The notes under the pieces: model-generated
What the model saw: the letters and a program-made list of their open reading frames with translations, nothing else
Databases searched by the model: none
What the model was told of the DNA's origin: nothing
Part shown: one piece after another, positions 1 through 7,758 of the stretch
Numbering within the stretch: position 1 is the stretch's first letter
Layout: the number at the start of each line of letters is the position of its first letter
From: an uncultured Bacilli bacterium
Lineage (GTDB): Bacteria; Bacillota_I; Bacilli_A; RF39; UBA660
Reading direction: 5' to 3'
Assembly (NCBI GenBank): GCA_944359595.1
Contig: CALVSV010000152.1
Location: 1-10,828, forward strand
Length of the DNA: 10,828 nucleotides
Position numbers and translations under genes: made by a program

Positions 1-1168
1 TATTTATAGCTATATTATATACATCTAACACACGTTCTGCATAATATTTTGATGAATATTCACTAGATGATAATCTAGCTTGATTCGATAATCTATTGAG
101 CATATTCCTATCATTATATAAATTAAATATAATATTTTTATATTCTTTTTTATTTGAAAATACTTTACCATTTAAATCATCAATAACTACATTCTTAAAA
201 CTTTCGTCGTTTATAACAATTGGTGTAATACTAGCAGACATAGCTTCTATTACAGTTAAACCTTGTGTTTCTGTTTTAGATGCTGTTGCGAATACATTAG
301 CTATTCTATAATAAAATGGTATTACATCTAAACTTACTTTACCAGTAAATATTATATTATCTTCTAACTTTTCTTTTTTTACATATTTTTTATATTTTTC
401 CATATCTGGACCATCACCAACAATAAGCAGTTTAATATTTTTATGTTTTTTATATATTTCTTTTTGTGATTCCAATAAAAATTCAATGTTTTTTTCTTCT
501 GCAAGTCTTCCAACAAATATTATAACAAAATCTTTATTTTTAATCCCATACATTTCTTTGTATTTTTTTATATCATTTTCTTTAATGTTTTCTTTATAAA
601 ATTTTTCAATTTCAATTCCAGTAGGAATTATATGTATATTTCTTTTTACATTATATTTAGTTTTAAATAAGTCATATGTTTTTTTTGTTGGAACAATAAG
701 TTCTGAAATAGTTTTATCACAATAAAACAAAGTTAAATATTCCACTATTTTTTTGCTAGTGTAGTTAAAATAACCTTTTGTAATATAGTGTATATAATCT
801 TCATACATAGTATGATATGTATGAACAAGTGGAATTTTGAATTGTTTAGATATAATACGAGCAAATGTACCAATGCCAAATTCAGTATGCGAGTGAATTA
901 CATCTAGTTTCCATTTTTTAATTTTTTTGATACATCTTATGGGGTAAATACTTGTTAATCTATAATCATAAATATGTATTGGCACACCAGGAATTTTTAA
1001 TATTTTACCCCCCTCATTTTCATATTCGTATTTACTATTTTTTGGATTAACAGTAACTATATATACTTGGTGTCCTAATTTTTCTAGAGCATGTTGTAAC
1101 ACTAAAATACTAGTAGATACACCATTAATATATGGCGGATATGTATCAGTAAATATTCCTATTCGCAT
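1..1168 (-). CDS. GT4 family glycosyltransferase, diacylglycerol glucosyltransferase-like (3' end off the window)
   Basis: Leftward gene; 389 codons are visible from ATG at 1168 and the C-terminus lies beyond position 1. It has the GT-B/GT4 layout. The N-terminal Rossmann half opens MRIGIFTDTYPPYINGV and carries HSHTEFGIG (about 92-100) and HTYHTMYEDYIHYI (116-129). The C-terminal donor-binding half carries FVGRLAEEKN (218-227), IVGDGP (249-254) and the EX7E motif with E300 and E308 in TETQGLTVIEAM. The TYHTMYEDY signature is typical of alpha-monoglucosyl-diacylglycerol synthases (UDP-glucose to diacylglycerol, cytoplasmic membrane face), so a glycolipid or lipoteichoic-acid-anchor role is likely; substrate is inferred. 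The start is supported by AGAGGTG a few bases upstream, overlapping the TAG stop of the preceding membrane protein, so the two are co-transcribed and probably translationally coupled. Another GT4 lipid or glycan transferase cannot be excluded. Confidence 0.9.
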   Translation of the reverse strand, partial: MRIGIFTDTYPPYINGVSTSILVLQHALEKLGHQVYIVTVNPKNSKYEYENEGGKILKIPGVPIHIYDYRLTSIYPIRCIKKIKKWKLDVIHSHTEFGIGTFARIISKQFKIPLVHTYHTMYEDYIHYITKGYFNYTSKKIVEYLTLFYCDKTISELIVPTKKTYDLFKTKYNVKRNIHIIPTGIEIEKFYKENIKENDIKKYKEMYGIKNKDFVIIFVGRLAEEKNIEFLLESQKEIYKKHKNIKLLIVGDGPDMEKYKKYVKKEKLEDNIIFTGKVSLDVIPFYYRIANVFATASKTETQGLTVIEAMSASITPIVINDESFKNVVIDDLNGKVFSNKKEYKNIIFNLYNDRNMLNRLSNQARLSSSEYSSKYYAERVLDVYNIAIN

Positions 1169-1179
1169 TTTATTCACCT

Positions 1180-2178
1180 CTATTTTTTTATATTGTGTGT
1201 TCCAATAGCTATAAAACCAAAAATCATACCAAAATAGTAAGTTATAAATCTCCAAATAATAACTAATGTTGCAGTTACATAATTTATTATATATGAGCCA
1301 AAAAATTTAACGAACGCAAATTCAAGTCCACCACTTCCACCAGGTATTGGAACGAAAGAACCAATAAGCATTACATAAGCAATCCCAACAAAACTGGCTA
1401 TATAGCTCATATTTACTTCTTCTGGAACGCTTAATATTAAAATATATGGAATTGTATATAAAAATATAAACGCTAAAAAATTATATACAAAACACTTAAT
1501 ATAAATTGTTTTATGTTTTTTTAGTTCACAAGCACTATTATACAAATTATAAACTTTTTTTTGAACTCTTTTTTTTAGTCTATGTTCATTTTTAATAATC
1601 TTTAATTTATGTAATATATCAATAACTTTTGATACAATAAAGTTATCTAATTTATGTGTATAACTTATAAGCAATAATGCAATCATAACAACAAAATTTA
1701 TTAAAAACCCTAAAACAGTTAGTTGTGATAATAATGTTACGTTATTAAATAAGTTAAATACATTGTTTAAGATAATTGCGAATGCACCAAATAATATTAA
1801 TACAAATTGATATACTACAAAATTTTGTAATACAACTGCAATACTATCCTCTAGTTTTAAACCTTCTTTCTTCAAATAATATATTTGTACTGGTTGTCCA
1901 CCTGTCGCAAAAGGAGTAGTACCATTAAAAAATACAGTAATAAGTGCATTTCTAATAGTTTTTATAAAACTAAAATTTTTATCATAATGCTTAATCATAG
2001 TATGTAAAGACAAGCATCTAAAAATACCATATATCCCCATAAACAAAAGCGCAAGTAAAATAAACTTTATATCTAAGGAATCAATGATAGATATTACACC
2101 AATAAAATTATCTTTTAATGTAAAATATAAAATAACTAACAATATACTAATTATTATTAAAAATGTTTTTTTTTTAAT
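1180..2178 (-). CDS. UPF0104 / lysylphosphatidylglycerol-synthase-type membrane protein (flippase-like)
   Basis: Polytopic membrane protein of the family that includes the MprF transmembrane domain and YbhN/AglD-like proteins. Diagnostic motifs are TPFATGGQPVQIYYLKKEG (about 88-106) and VPIPGGSGGLEFAFVKFF (about 276-293). There are several hydrophobic helices and a Lys/Arg-rich cytoplasmic loop near 190-225. It lacks the aminoacyltransferase half of MprF, so lipid translocation or glycolipid handling is more plausible than lysyl-PG synthesis. The next gene is a lipid-type GT4 transferase, 11 bases downstream. The start is unusual: no ATG precedes the first helix. TTG at 2142 would cut helix 1 in half. 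The frame stays open to 2181, and an ATT codon at 2178 gives MKKKTFLIIISILLVILYF, the expected family N-terminus, overlapping the last codons of pgk. I see no clear Shine-Dalgarno for either start. The family call is firm; the start is uncertain. Confidence 0.85.
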   Translation of the reverse strand: MKKKTFLIIISILLVILYFTLKDNFIGVISIIDSLDIKFILLALLFMGIYGIFRCLSLHTMIKHYDKNFSFIKTIRNALITVFFNGTTPFATGGQPVQIYYLKKEGLKLEDSIAVVLQNFVVYQFVLILFGAFAIILNNVFNLFNNVTLLSQLTVLGFLINFVVMIALLLISYTHKLDNFIVSKVIDILHKLKIIKNEHRLKKRVQKKVYNLYNSACELKKHKTIYIKCFVYNFLAFIFLYTIPYILILSVPEEVNMSYIASFVGIAYVMLIGSFVPIPGGSGGLEFAFVKFFGSYIINYVTATLVIIWRFITYYFGMIFGFIAIGTHNIKK

Positions 2179-3371
2179 ATATTATAGTCATCAATATCAC
2201 TTATATTTTCAAGTCCAGGTATATTTCCACCTTCTAATAATTTAAGTGATGCTCCACCACCAGTAGATACATGCGAAAATTTATTTTCTAACTTCATACT
2301 TTTTACTGCTGATACAGAATCTCCACCACCAACAATAGTAGTACCATAATTATTTGATATTAATTCAGCTATTTTTTTAGTACCATTATTATAATTATTA
2401 AATTCAAATACACCCATAGGACCATTCCAAATAATTTGTTGTGCACCATTTATATATTTACCAAATATATCTATAGTTTTTGGACCAATATCCATAGCTA
2501 TATCACTATCTTTGATTTCAGATATATCTTTTATAGTACCTTTTTTATCTACAAATTCATCTGATACTACAAAGTCAATTGGCAATATTATTTTATCACT
2601 ATATTCATTTAATAAATTTTTACAATATTCGATACTATCTTTATCTATTAAAGATTCACCCATATTATACCCTTCTGATAATAAAAATGTATTACACATT
2701 CCACCTCCTATTAAAATATGATCAGCTTTCTTAATTAGATTTGATATAACTTTAATCTTATCAGATACTTTAGAACCACCTAAAATAAGTACAAATGGTC
2801 TATCAGGTAATTCTATTGCAGGCATCATCTCTTTTAATTCTTTTTCTATTAAAAAACCTATCCCACTATCTAAATATTTAGAAATACCATAATTTGATGC
2901 ATGTTTTCTATGTATAGTAGCAAATGCATCATTAATAAATATATCTCCCAGTGATGCCCAATATTTTGATAACTCTTCATCACAAGAACTTTCTTTATTA
3001 TCTTCTAAATCTTCATATCTAGTATTTTGAAGCAATAATATTTGTCCGTTTTTTAAATTTCTAACGGCTTCGTCTACATCATCACCTCTAGTATTATTTA
3101 CAAACTTTATTTTTTTCTTCATCAACTTAACAAGTTCTTGATATACAATATACATATCATTCTTAATTTTATCATCTTCGTTTTTTATTTTTCCTAAATG
3201 TGATAAAAGTATTACTTTAGCATTATTTCTTATTGCATATTTAATTGTTTCTAAACTAGATTTAATTCTAGTGTTATCTGTTATTTTACCATTTACAATT
3301 GGTACATTAAAATCACATCTTATAATAACTCTTTTATTTTTTAAATTAAATTGTTTAATAGTCTTTTTCAT
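2157..3371 (-). CDS. pgk: Phosphoglycerate kinase
   Basis: Cytosolic glycolytic enzyme: 1,3-bisphosphoglycerate + ADP to 3-phosphoglycerate + ATP. The 404 residues match the usual bacterial length (about 390-400). Visible motifs are RCDFNVP (18-24), SHLGK (57-61), HRKHAS (154-159, commonly HRAHAS), ILGGSKVSDK (196-205), WNGPMGVFE (315-323), GGGDS (348-352) and STGGGAS (369-375). The ATG at 3371 is preferred over the upstream in-frame codon at 3401 because GGAGG lies 9 bases upstream of it and the family N-terminus begins here. The C-terminus carries a short extra tail (DIDDYNILKKKHF) after the usual LEGGNIPGL end. The tail is encoded across an A10 tract where the next gene's frame begins. A good promoter sits just upstream (3403-3431). 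gapA is close but separated by a pseudopilin gene. Confidence 0.97.
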   Translation of the reverse strand: MKKTIKQFNLKNKRVIIRCDFNVPIVNGKITDNTRIKSSLETIKYAIRNNAKVILLSHLGKIKNEDDKIKNDMYIVYQELVKLMKKKIKFVNNTRGDDVDEAVRNLKNGQILLLQNTRYEDLEDNKESSCDEELSKYWASLGDIFINDAFATIHRKHASNYGISKYLDSGIGFLIEKELKEMMPAIELPDRPFVLILGGSKVSDKIKVISNLIKKADHILIGGGMCNTFLLSEGYNMGESLIDKDSIEYCKNLLNEYSDKIILPIDFVVSDEFVDKKGTIKDISEIKDSDIAMDIGPKTIDIFGKYINGAQQIIWNGPMGVFEFNNYNNGTKKIAELISNNYGTTIVGGGDSVSAVKSMKLENKFSHVSTGGGASLKLLEGGNIPGLENISDIDDYNILKKKHF

Positions 3372-3402
3372 GGTACTACGCCTCCAAGTTTTAACTAACA
3401 AT

Positions 3403-3431
3403 AGTGTATCAAATTTCTAATAAAATGTCAT
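3403..3431 (-). promoter_or_regulatory. Putative sigma-A promoter for pgk
   Basis: On the minus strand, ATGACA (3431-3426) is followed after exactly 17 bases by TACACT (3408-3403). The leader then runs about 30 bases to the pgk start with its GGAGG. The boxes closely resemble those in front of the nucleoside kinase gene. The -10 match is moderate, so this is a sequence-based prediction only. Confidence 0.55.
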
Positions 3432-3502
3432 CAGTTATTTATAAAATTCATATTAATTACATTAATATACTAATTATAAACTATATTAATATTACTATAT
3501 TA

Positions 3503-3558
3503 CAATTAAAGTACCGAGCCCAAAATAAGACACGATACCAATTTAAATTATTTAATTG
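3503..3558 (-). terminator. Structured hairpin after the pseudopilin gene (probable terminator or 3' RNA element)
   Basis: In minus-strand RNA, GUAUCGUGUC (3538-3529) pairs with GGCUCGGUAC (3520-3511) around an 8-base loop. Nine of ten positions pair, including two G-U wobbles. In plus-strand RNA those wobbles become C-A mismatches, so the structure belongs to the leftward transcript. The right arm continues into UUUAAUUG (3510-3503), which can also pair with CAAUUAAA at the pseudopilin stop codon (3558-3551), leaving a 12-base bulge. The U-run is short, so termination efficiency is uncertain; a 5' control element for pgk is unlikely because the pgk promoter is downstream. Confidence 0.5.
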
Positions 3559-4892
3559 TTTCCAATAATATACGGGCTATTTTTTGTTCCGTTACCCTCT
3601 ACATATAATATATTGGATTTTAGATTTATAACTGGTATTGCACTCCATCCCTCATGTGGATAAGCTTCACCAAAATCACCGCCACGACTGGCATAAGCGA
3701 CATAATTGTTTTCACGTCTAAAAAACAGTGGTGTTGATAAAATATAATCAGTTCCTGCGTATAAATAATAATCTTTATTTGGTTTTGATCCACCAGCAAA
3801 TACTAATTCATCGAGTGTTAATAATCCGATTTTAGCGTTATATTTACCACCAAAATCTTCTGTTGTGCTAGGACATTTAAATGTCGGTTTGTAATCTCCA
3901 GTCATTCTATCATATCCCCCATATGTTATATCACCTTCTATATCGTCTTCATCAGTTGATGTATCAACACAAAAACTTGAATTTGCTAAATATGGTGCAT
4001 ATCTAGGCAAATATTCGTTATACCAATTTTCTAAAAATGTCTTTGAAGCATCAAAAGAGGTTGAACCACTTATTTCTGTATCAGCAATTAATCTGATAGT
4101 TTTGTCTCCATTTATCCTAACAATTCTAAATAATATATCTTCATCCTTTGTAAATCCAACTTTAACAATATTATCAATACATTCTTCTTTAGTATCATAT
4201 ACATGATACTTGTATAACTCATCACCATATTTAGTACCTGTTAAGCATGCTTCTTTAGCCTCATCATAAGTAGGGTATGATGATGAATCAATATGATCCC
4301 ATTTATTAAAAATCATATAATAATCACTTTTTGTTTTAGATTTTAACCCAGGAAATTTAACGTAGTTATTTTCTACATTACCTCTAAAATAATATGTTTC
4401 TCCGTCATCGTCAATATCTTTAAAAAGCCCATTCTCAACTACCAAATCACTTTTTTTTATTGCTCCAGAATATGCAGGTGTGTCGGGAACTGTATCATAA
4501 TATTCTTGAGAAACTGCACTTTTATTAAAATTTGGTGTATAATTTTGAATCTCATTATTATCTAATATTACATTTCTTAATAATTTAATATTACTATTAT
4601 CATTATCAATATAATCTGATATATCTATTTTAGTATTACGATTATATTTATCTAAATATTTATTGTCTAAATATTTATTATCAACTAAATCACCAATTGT
4701 TATATCTTCATTACCAGTTTCATTATAATATGATATTACTGCGCTTCTTATTAATTTATCTTGCGCCATATCTAAATCTTTATTTGTTTTTTTTAATACA
4801 CCAGTAACTGTTACAATAACTATTGAAGTCAAAGCTAAAAGTATAGCAACAGTAACAATTAACTCAACTAATGTAAATCCTTTATTTTTCAT
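3552..4892 (-). CDS. Pseudopilin-like surface protein with a large C-terminal domain
   Basis: Starts MKNKGFTLVELIVTVAILLAL: a type III (prepilin) signal with cleavage expected after G5, F6 as mature residue 1, E10 at the conserved +5 position, and a hydrophobic helix to about 31. The protein should be processed by a prepilin peptidase and displayed outside the membrane. At 446 residues it is far larger than a typical pilin (about 120-200). After a coiled, Asp/Asn-rich linker (32-150), a segment DIDDDGETYYFRGNVENNYVKF (159-180) leads into a domain containing ILFRIVRINGDKTIRLI (253-269), TFLENWYNEYL (285-295), IGLLTLDELVFAGG (355-368) and a C-terminal GTKNSPYII end. The domain has four Cys (216, 238, 308, 340). 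This architecture resembles lectin- or DUF6273-like extracellular modules of gut Bacillota; that assignment is from memory and function is unknown, with adhesion a guess. AGGAG lies upstream of the start. No other pilus gene is in the window. Confidence 0.85.
   Translation of the reverse strand: MKNKGFTLVELIVTVAILLALTSIVIVTVTGVLKKTNKDLDMAQDKLIRSAVISYYNETGNEDITIGDLVDNKYLDNKYLDKYNRNTKIDISDYIDNDNSNIKLLRNVILDNNEIQNYTPNFNKSAVSQEYYDTVPDTPAYSGAIKKSDLVVENGLFKDIDDDGETYYFRGNVENNYVKFPGLKSKTKSDYYMIFNKWDHIDSSSYPTYDEAKEACLTGTKYGDELYKYHVYDTKEECIDNIVKVGFTKDEDILFRIVRINGDKTIRLIADTEISGSTSFDASKTFLENWYNEYLPRYAPYLANSSFCVDTSTDEDDIEGDITYGGYDRMTGDYKPTFKCPSTTEDFGGKYNAKIGLLTLDELVFAGGSKPNKDYYLYAGTDYILSTPLFFRRENNYVAYASRGGDFGEAYPHEGWSAIPVINLKSNILYVEGNGTKNSPYIIGNN
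4650..4679 (-). repeat. 15-bp in-frame tandem duplication in the pseudopilin gene
   Basis: Two adjacent 15-base units differing at one base encode NKYLD twice (residues 72-76 and 77-81), in the linker after the N-terminal helix. It keeps the frame and looks like a recent slippage event that lengthens the stalk region by five residues. Confidence 0.8.
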
Positions 4893-4914
4893 TAGTACCT
4901 ACTCCTATTAATAT

Positions 4915-4946
4915 AAAAAATAAATGGGTATCCCCTATTTATTTTA
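4915..4946 (-). terminator. Rho-independent terminator of gapA
   Basis: Minus-strand AAATAAAT plus GGG (within 4944-4933) pairs with CCC plus ATTTATTT (down to 4918), with one bulged A and a four-to-five-base loop, and is followed by a T run (4920-4915). The 5' arm overlaps the gapA stop codon. It should separate much of the gapA transcript from the downstream pseudopilin gene, although no convincing promoter was seen for the latter in the 51-base gap. Confidence 0.7.
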
Positions 4947-5948
4947 TAAACTTAAAAAATATTTTGCTGTTCTTACCATTTGATAAGTATAACCCATCTC
5001 GTTATCATACCATGCAATTATTTTAACCATCTGTCCATCTTCTGTGTCTAGTATTTGTGTAAGTAACCCATCTACAATAGATGAATGGGACTCACCTATA
5101 ACATCAGATGATACAATAGGTTCCATTGTAAAATCTATTGTTTCGTTTATGTTATTTTTAATAATATTATTTATATCATCTACACTAACATTTTTTTCTA
5201 AAACCATATTTAAATCAACAACTGATCCAGTAGAAGTTGGCACTCTAAGAGCAATACCATCTAATTTTCCTTTTAACTCTGGTATTACAAGACCTAATGC
5301 TTTAGCCGCTCCAGTAGAAGTTGGTACTATATTAAAAGATGCGGCACGACCTCTTCTTGAATATATTCCTTTTTTATGTGCAACATCAAGTGTTGCTTGG
5401 TCGTTTGTAATAGCATGAACAGTTGTCATAAACCCTTTTTTTATACCAAAATTATCATTTACTATTTTAGCAACAGGAGCTAAGCAATTAGTAGTACAAC
5501 TTGCAGCTGAAATTATCTTTTCACTACCATCTAAAATTTTATGGTTAACGTTATATACAATCGTTTTAATGTCTCCTTTTGCTGGTGCTGAAATAATCAC
5601 CTTTTTTGCCCCAGCATTTATGTGTGCATATGCTTTATCATATGATGTAAATAATCCAGTACATTCAAAAACTAAATCTATTTCTAGTTCATCCCATGGT
5701 AATTCATTTGGATCTTTACATGCTAAAATTTTGATTTTTTTACCATCTATAATAATATTTTCATTATCATATGCTATTTCATTTTTTTTATAAGTTCTAT
5801 GACTAGTATCATATTTTAGTAAATATGCAAGATCTTCAGGTGTAGATAAGTCGTTGATCGCAACTATTTCGATATCTTTATCTCTATCTAATATTCTAAA
5901 AACCAATCTTCCTATTCTTCCGAATCCATTGATTGCTATTCTTTTCAT
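4944..5948 (-). CDS. gapA: Type I glyceraldehyde-3-phosphate dehydrogenase
   Basis: Cytosolic, homotetrameric glycolytic enzyme: glyceraldehyde-3-phosphate + NAD+ + Pi to 1,3-bisphosphoglycerate. It has 334 residues, the normal length. NAD-binding motif is NGFGRIGRL (7-15), with D33 (INDL) consistent with NAD rather than NADP preference. Catalytic Cys151 lies in SAASCTTNCLAP and His178 in TTVHAITNDQ (the usual Tyr before TNDQ is Ile). NIVPTSTGAAKA (206-216) and WYDNEMGYTYQ (313-323) are canonical. ATG at 5948 is chosen over the in-frame GTG at 5957 because MKRIAINGFG is the family N-terminus and a purine-rich AGAAAGAG site lies upstream. The gene starts 35 bases after the nucleoside kinase stop, so the two are likely co-transcribed. 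The CggR regulator that often precedes gap in Bacilli is absent here. Confidence 0.97.
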   Translation of the reverse strand: MKRIAINGFGRIGRLVFRILDRDKDIEIVAINDLSTPEDLAYLLKYDTSHRTYKKNEIAYDNENIIIDGKKIKILACKDPNELPWDELEIDLVFECTGLFTSYDKAYAHINAGAKKVIISAPAKGDIKTIVYNVNHKILDGSEKIISAASCTTNCLAPVAKIVNDNFGIKKGFMTTVHAITNDQATLDVAHKKGIYSRRGRAASFNIVPTSTGAAKALGLVIPELKGKLDGIALRVPTSTGSVVDLNMVLEKNVSVDDINNIIKNNINETIDFTMEPIVSSDVIGESHSSIVDGLLTQILDTEDGQMVKIIAWYDNEMGYTYQMVRTAKYFLSL

Positions 5949-5983
5949 AATTATCACTCTTTCTACTTATATATTATCAAAAC

Positions 5984-7642
5984 TTACTCATAAAAACAAC
6001 TATTTCCAATAAATTCCCTTAATATAGAATCAGCAGGTACATACTCACCAGGTATAGGGAAAAACATTCTTAAGAAATTGATTAGTCTTTTAGCATTAAA
6101 GTAATATGGACTATCGATAGGAACTGAATAAAGAAGTGGTTCCACATATGTTTTTAATACTCCAATTTCATATATTATTGCTGTATTAAATACATAATCT
6201 GCTTCATCTTGAAAACAAAATATAAATTTTTCTTCCCCTTCTTTTACTTTTTCCCATCCTTTTAATGTGTCAAAAATAGTTTTTCCTCTAGTTCTACTAT
6301 CTCTAATAATTCTTCTTAATAATCTTATATCTCTAGTAGAAATATAATTGTAATTATCAATATTTAATGGTGTAAATGGTGAAAGATAAATTTTTATTTT
6401 ATTTTCTCTAGGGATTTTACTAGTTAGTTTTTCATTTAACGCATGAATACCTTCAACAATTAATATACTGTCCTCATTTAATTTTATTTTTCTACCATTA
6501 TATTCTTTTATTCCCTTTAAAAAATTAAATACTGGTATTTCTACTTCTTCACCATTAGTAAGTCTTTGTAAATGATTATTAAAAAGTTCAAGATCTAAAG
6601 CATCAATTGTATCAAAATCGTATTCACCATTTTCATCTTTAGGTGTTTCACTTCTGTCTTTAAAATAATCATCAGTAGAGATTAAATATGGATTAACTCC
6701 TTTAGATTTTAAATATACACATAATTTATTAGAACTAGTAGTTTTACCTGAAGATGATGGGCCGGCAATAAGAATTATTTTTTTATTATTTTTGTTTTCC
6801 ACAATTTTATTACCTATTTGTGTTAATTTTTCAAATTGCATATACTCATTTATTAAAATAAATTCTTTTATATTACCATCACTAATTTTTTGATTTAAAT
6901 CGCCTACATTGAATACATTCATCTCTTCTATCCAATCTTTATAATCACCAAATATGTCAATTATTTTTTTATGATGAACATAATCCGGAATAAGATAATC
7001 ACTATCTTCAATTGGATATCTTAATACCACATTATTTTTTCCTAAATATGATATTTTAAATTTAGGTATATATGACATATCAATTGGTAATTGTCCATAA
7101 AAATATGCATAATAATTTAAACATTTATTAGCATTAACAAAATCGCTAGTATTAGTTATTAAACTTAATAACTTATCTTTTTGATTTGTAGCTTTATAAT
7201 ATGCAAGTAAATCTTTTTTTGTAACATTAATAGTTTCTATTTTTGTAGCATTATTAATTAATTCATACATTTTAGCAGCAATTTTTTTAATTACTTCCCC
7301 ATTTATACCTTCTTTAGAATCTATAGAAGTGTATATTCCTTTATCAATCGAATGTTCAAAATTAATTTCTGCACTTTGTGATAAAACTTCTTTAACTGCA
7401 ATTATAAACAAAAACTTTAGTCCATTTACATATATTTTATTTCCAATATATTCGTTATATTTAATTAATTCTATAGTACAGTCCTTAGTAAGTACATAAT
7501 TTAAATTTTTAACATCATTATTAACTTTTGCTGCAATAATAGTCTTATCATATTTTAGTGCATTCAAAAAACTCAAAACTGTAACATTTTTTTTAACTTT
7601 ATATGTTTTATCGTTTAATTTAATTTGAATATGTTCATTCAT
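5984..7642 (-). CDS. Nucleoside (uridine-type) kinase with N-terminal TGS/ThrRS-like region
   Basis: Fusion protein of 552 residues. An N-terminal TGS-like segment (about 4-62) and a ThrRS second-additional-domain-like region (about 75-230, with EHSIDKGIYTSI at 96-107) precede a PRK/uridine-kinase P-loop domain. The Walker A motif is GPSSSGKTT (294-302), STDDYFKDR (322-330) is the usual substrate-side motif, IVEGIHALN (395-403) the Walker-B-like strand, and RLLRRIIRDSRTRG (440-453) the lid. The C-terminal EYVPADSILREFIG (533-546) is characteristic of this nucleoside kinase family. Expected reaction: ATP-dependent phosphorylation of uridine/cytidine or a related nucleoside for pyrimidine salvage; the exact substrate is inferred. 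ATG at 7642 has AAAGGTGAGG directly upstream and is favoured over the GTG at 7651, which lies inside that ribosome binding site. It is first in a unit with gapA and has a good promoter. Confidence 0.92.
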   Translation of the reverse strand: MNEHIQIKLNDKTYKVKKNVTVLSFLNALKYDKTIIAAKVNNDVKNLNYVLTKDCTIELIKYNEYIGNKIYVNGLKFLFIIAVKEVLSQSAEINFEHSIDKGIYTSIDSKEGINGEVIKKIAAKMYELINNATKIETINVTKKDLLAYYKATNQKDKLLSLITNTSDFVNANKCLNYYAYFYGQLPIDMSYIPKFKISYLGKNNVVLRYPIEDSDYLIPDYVHHKKIIDIFGDYKDWIEEMNVFNVGDLNQKISDGNIKEFILINEYMQFEKLTQIGNKIVENKNNKKIILIAGPSSSGKTTSSNKLCVYLKSKGVNPYLISTDDYFKDRSETPKDENGEYDFDTIDALDLELFNNHLQRLTNGEEVEIPVFNFLKGIKEYNGRKIKLNEDSILIVEGIHALNEKLTSKIPRENKIKIYLSPFTPLNIDNYNYISTRDIRLLRRIIRDSRTRGKTIFDTLKGWEKVKEGEEKFIFCFQDEADYVFNTAIIYEIGVLKTYVEPLLYSVPIDSPYYFNAKRLINFLRMFFPIPGEYVPADSILREFIGNSCFYE

Positions 7643-7672
7643 TGTCCTCACCTTTTATTCTCTATTATTTAT

Positions 7673-7701
7673 ATTGTACCAAAAAAAAATTATTTTGTCA
7701 T
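7673..7701 (-). promoter_or_regulatory. Sigma-A promoter for the nucleoside kinase-gapA unit
   Basis: Minus strand: ATGACA (7701-7696), 17-base spacer rich in T, TACAAT (7678-7673). The leader to the ATG is about 25 bases and holds AAAGGTGAGG. It lies in the 116-base divergent gap shared with clpP, where no comparably good rightward promoter could be recognised. Confidence 0.65.
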
Positions 7702-7758
7702 AAATTTATATGAATAAAAAATAATTTTTAATACTAAAATATTATTGGGTGATAAATT

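Noticed and set aside
96..311. 71-codon rightward open frame
   Set aside because: Lies antisense inside the GT4 glycosyltransferase gene; no ribosome binding site and no family features.
2512..2721. 69-codon rightward open frame
   Set aside because: Antisense shadow of pgk.
3372..3401. Ten-residue N-terminal extension of PGK (MLVKTWRRST)
   Set aside because: It reads through the GGAGG ribosome binding site of the ATG at 3371; PGK proteins start at the MKKTIKQF position.
5044..5793. Two rightward open frames (5044-5418 and 5569-5793)
   Set aside because: Both antisense to gapA, whose motifs fully account for the region.
7679..7758. Rightward promoter for clpP
   Set aside because: TTGTCA near 7695 and several AT-rich -10-like hexamers exist, but no pair has acceptable spacing and match, so none is listed.
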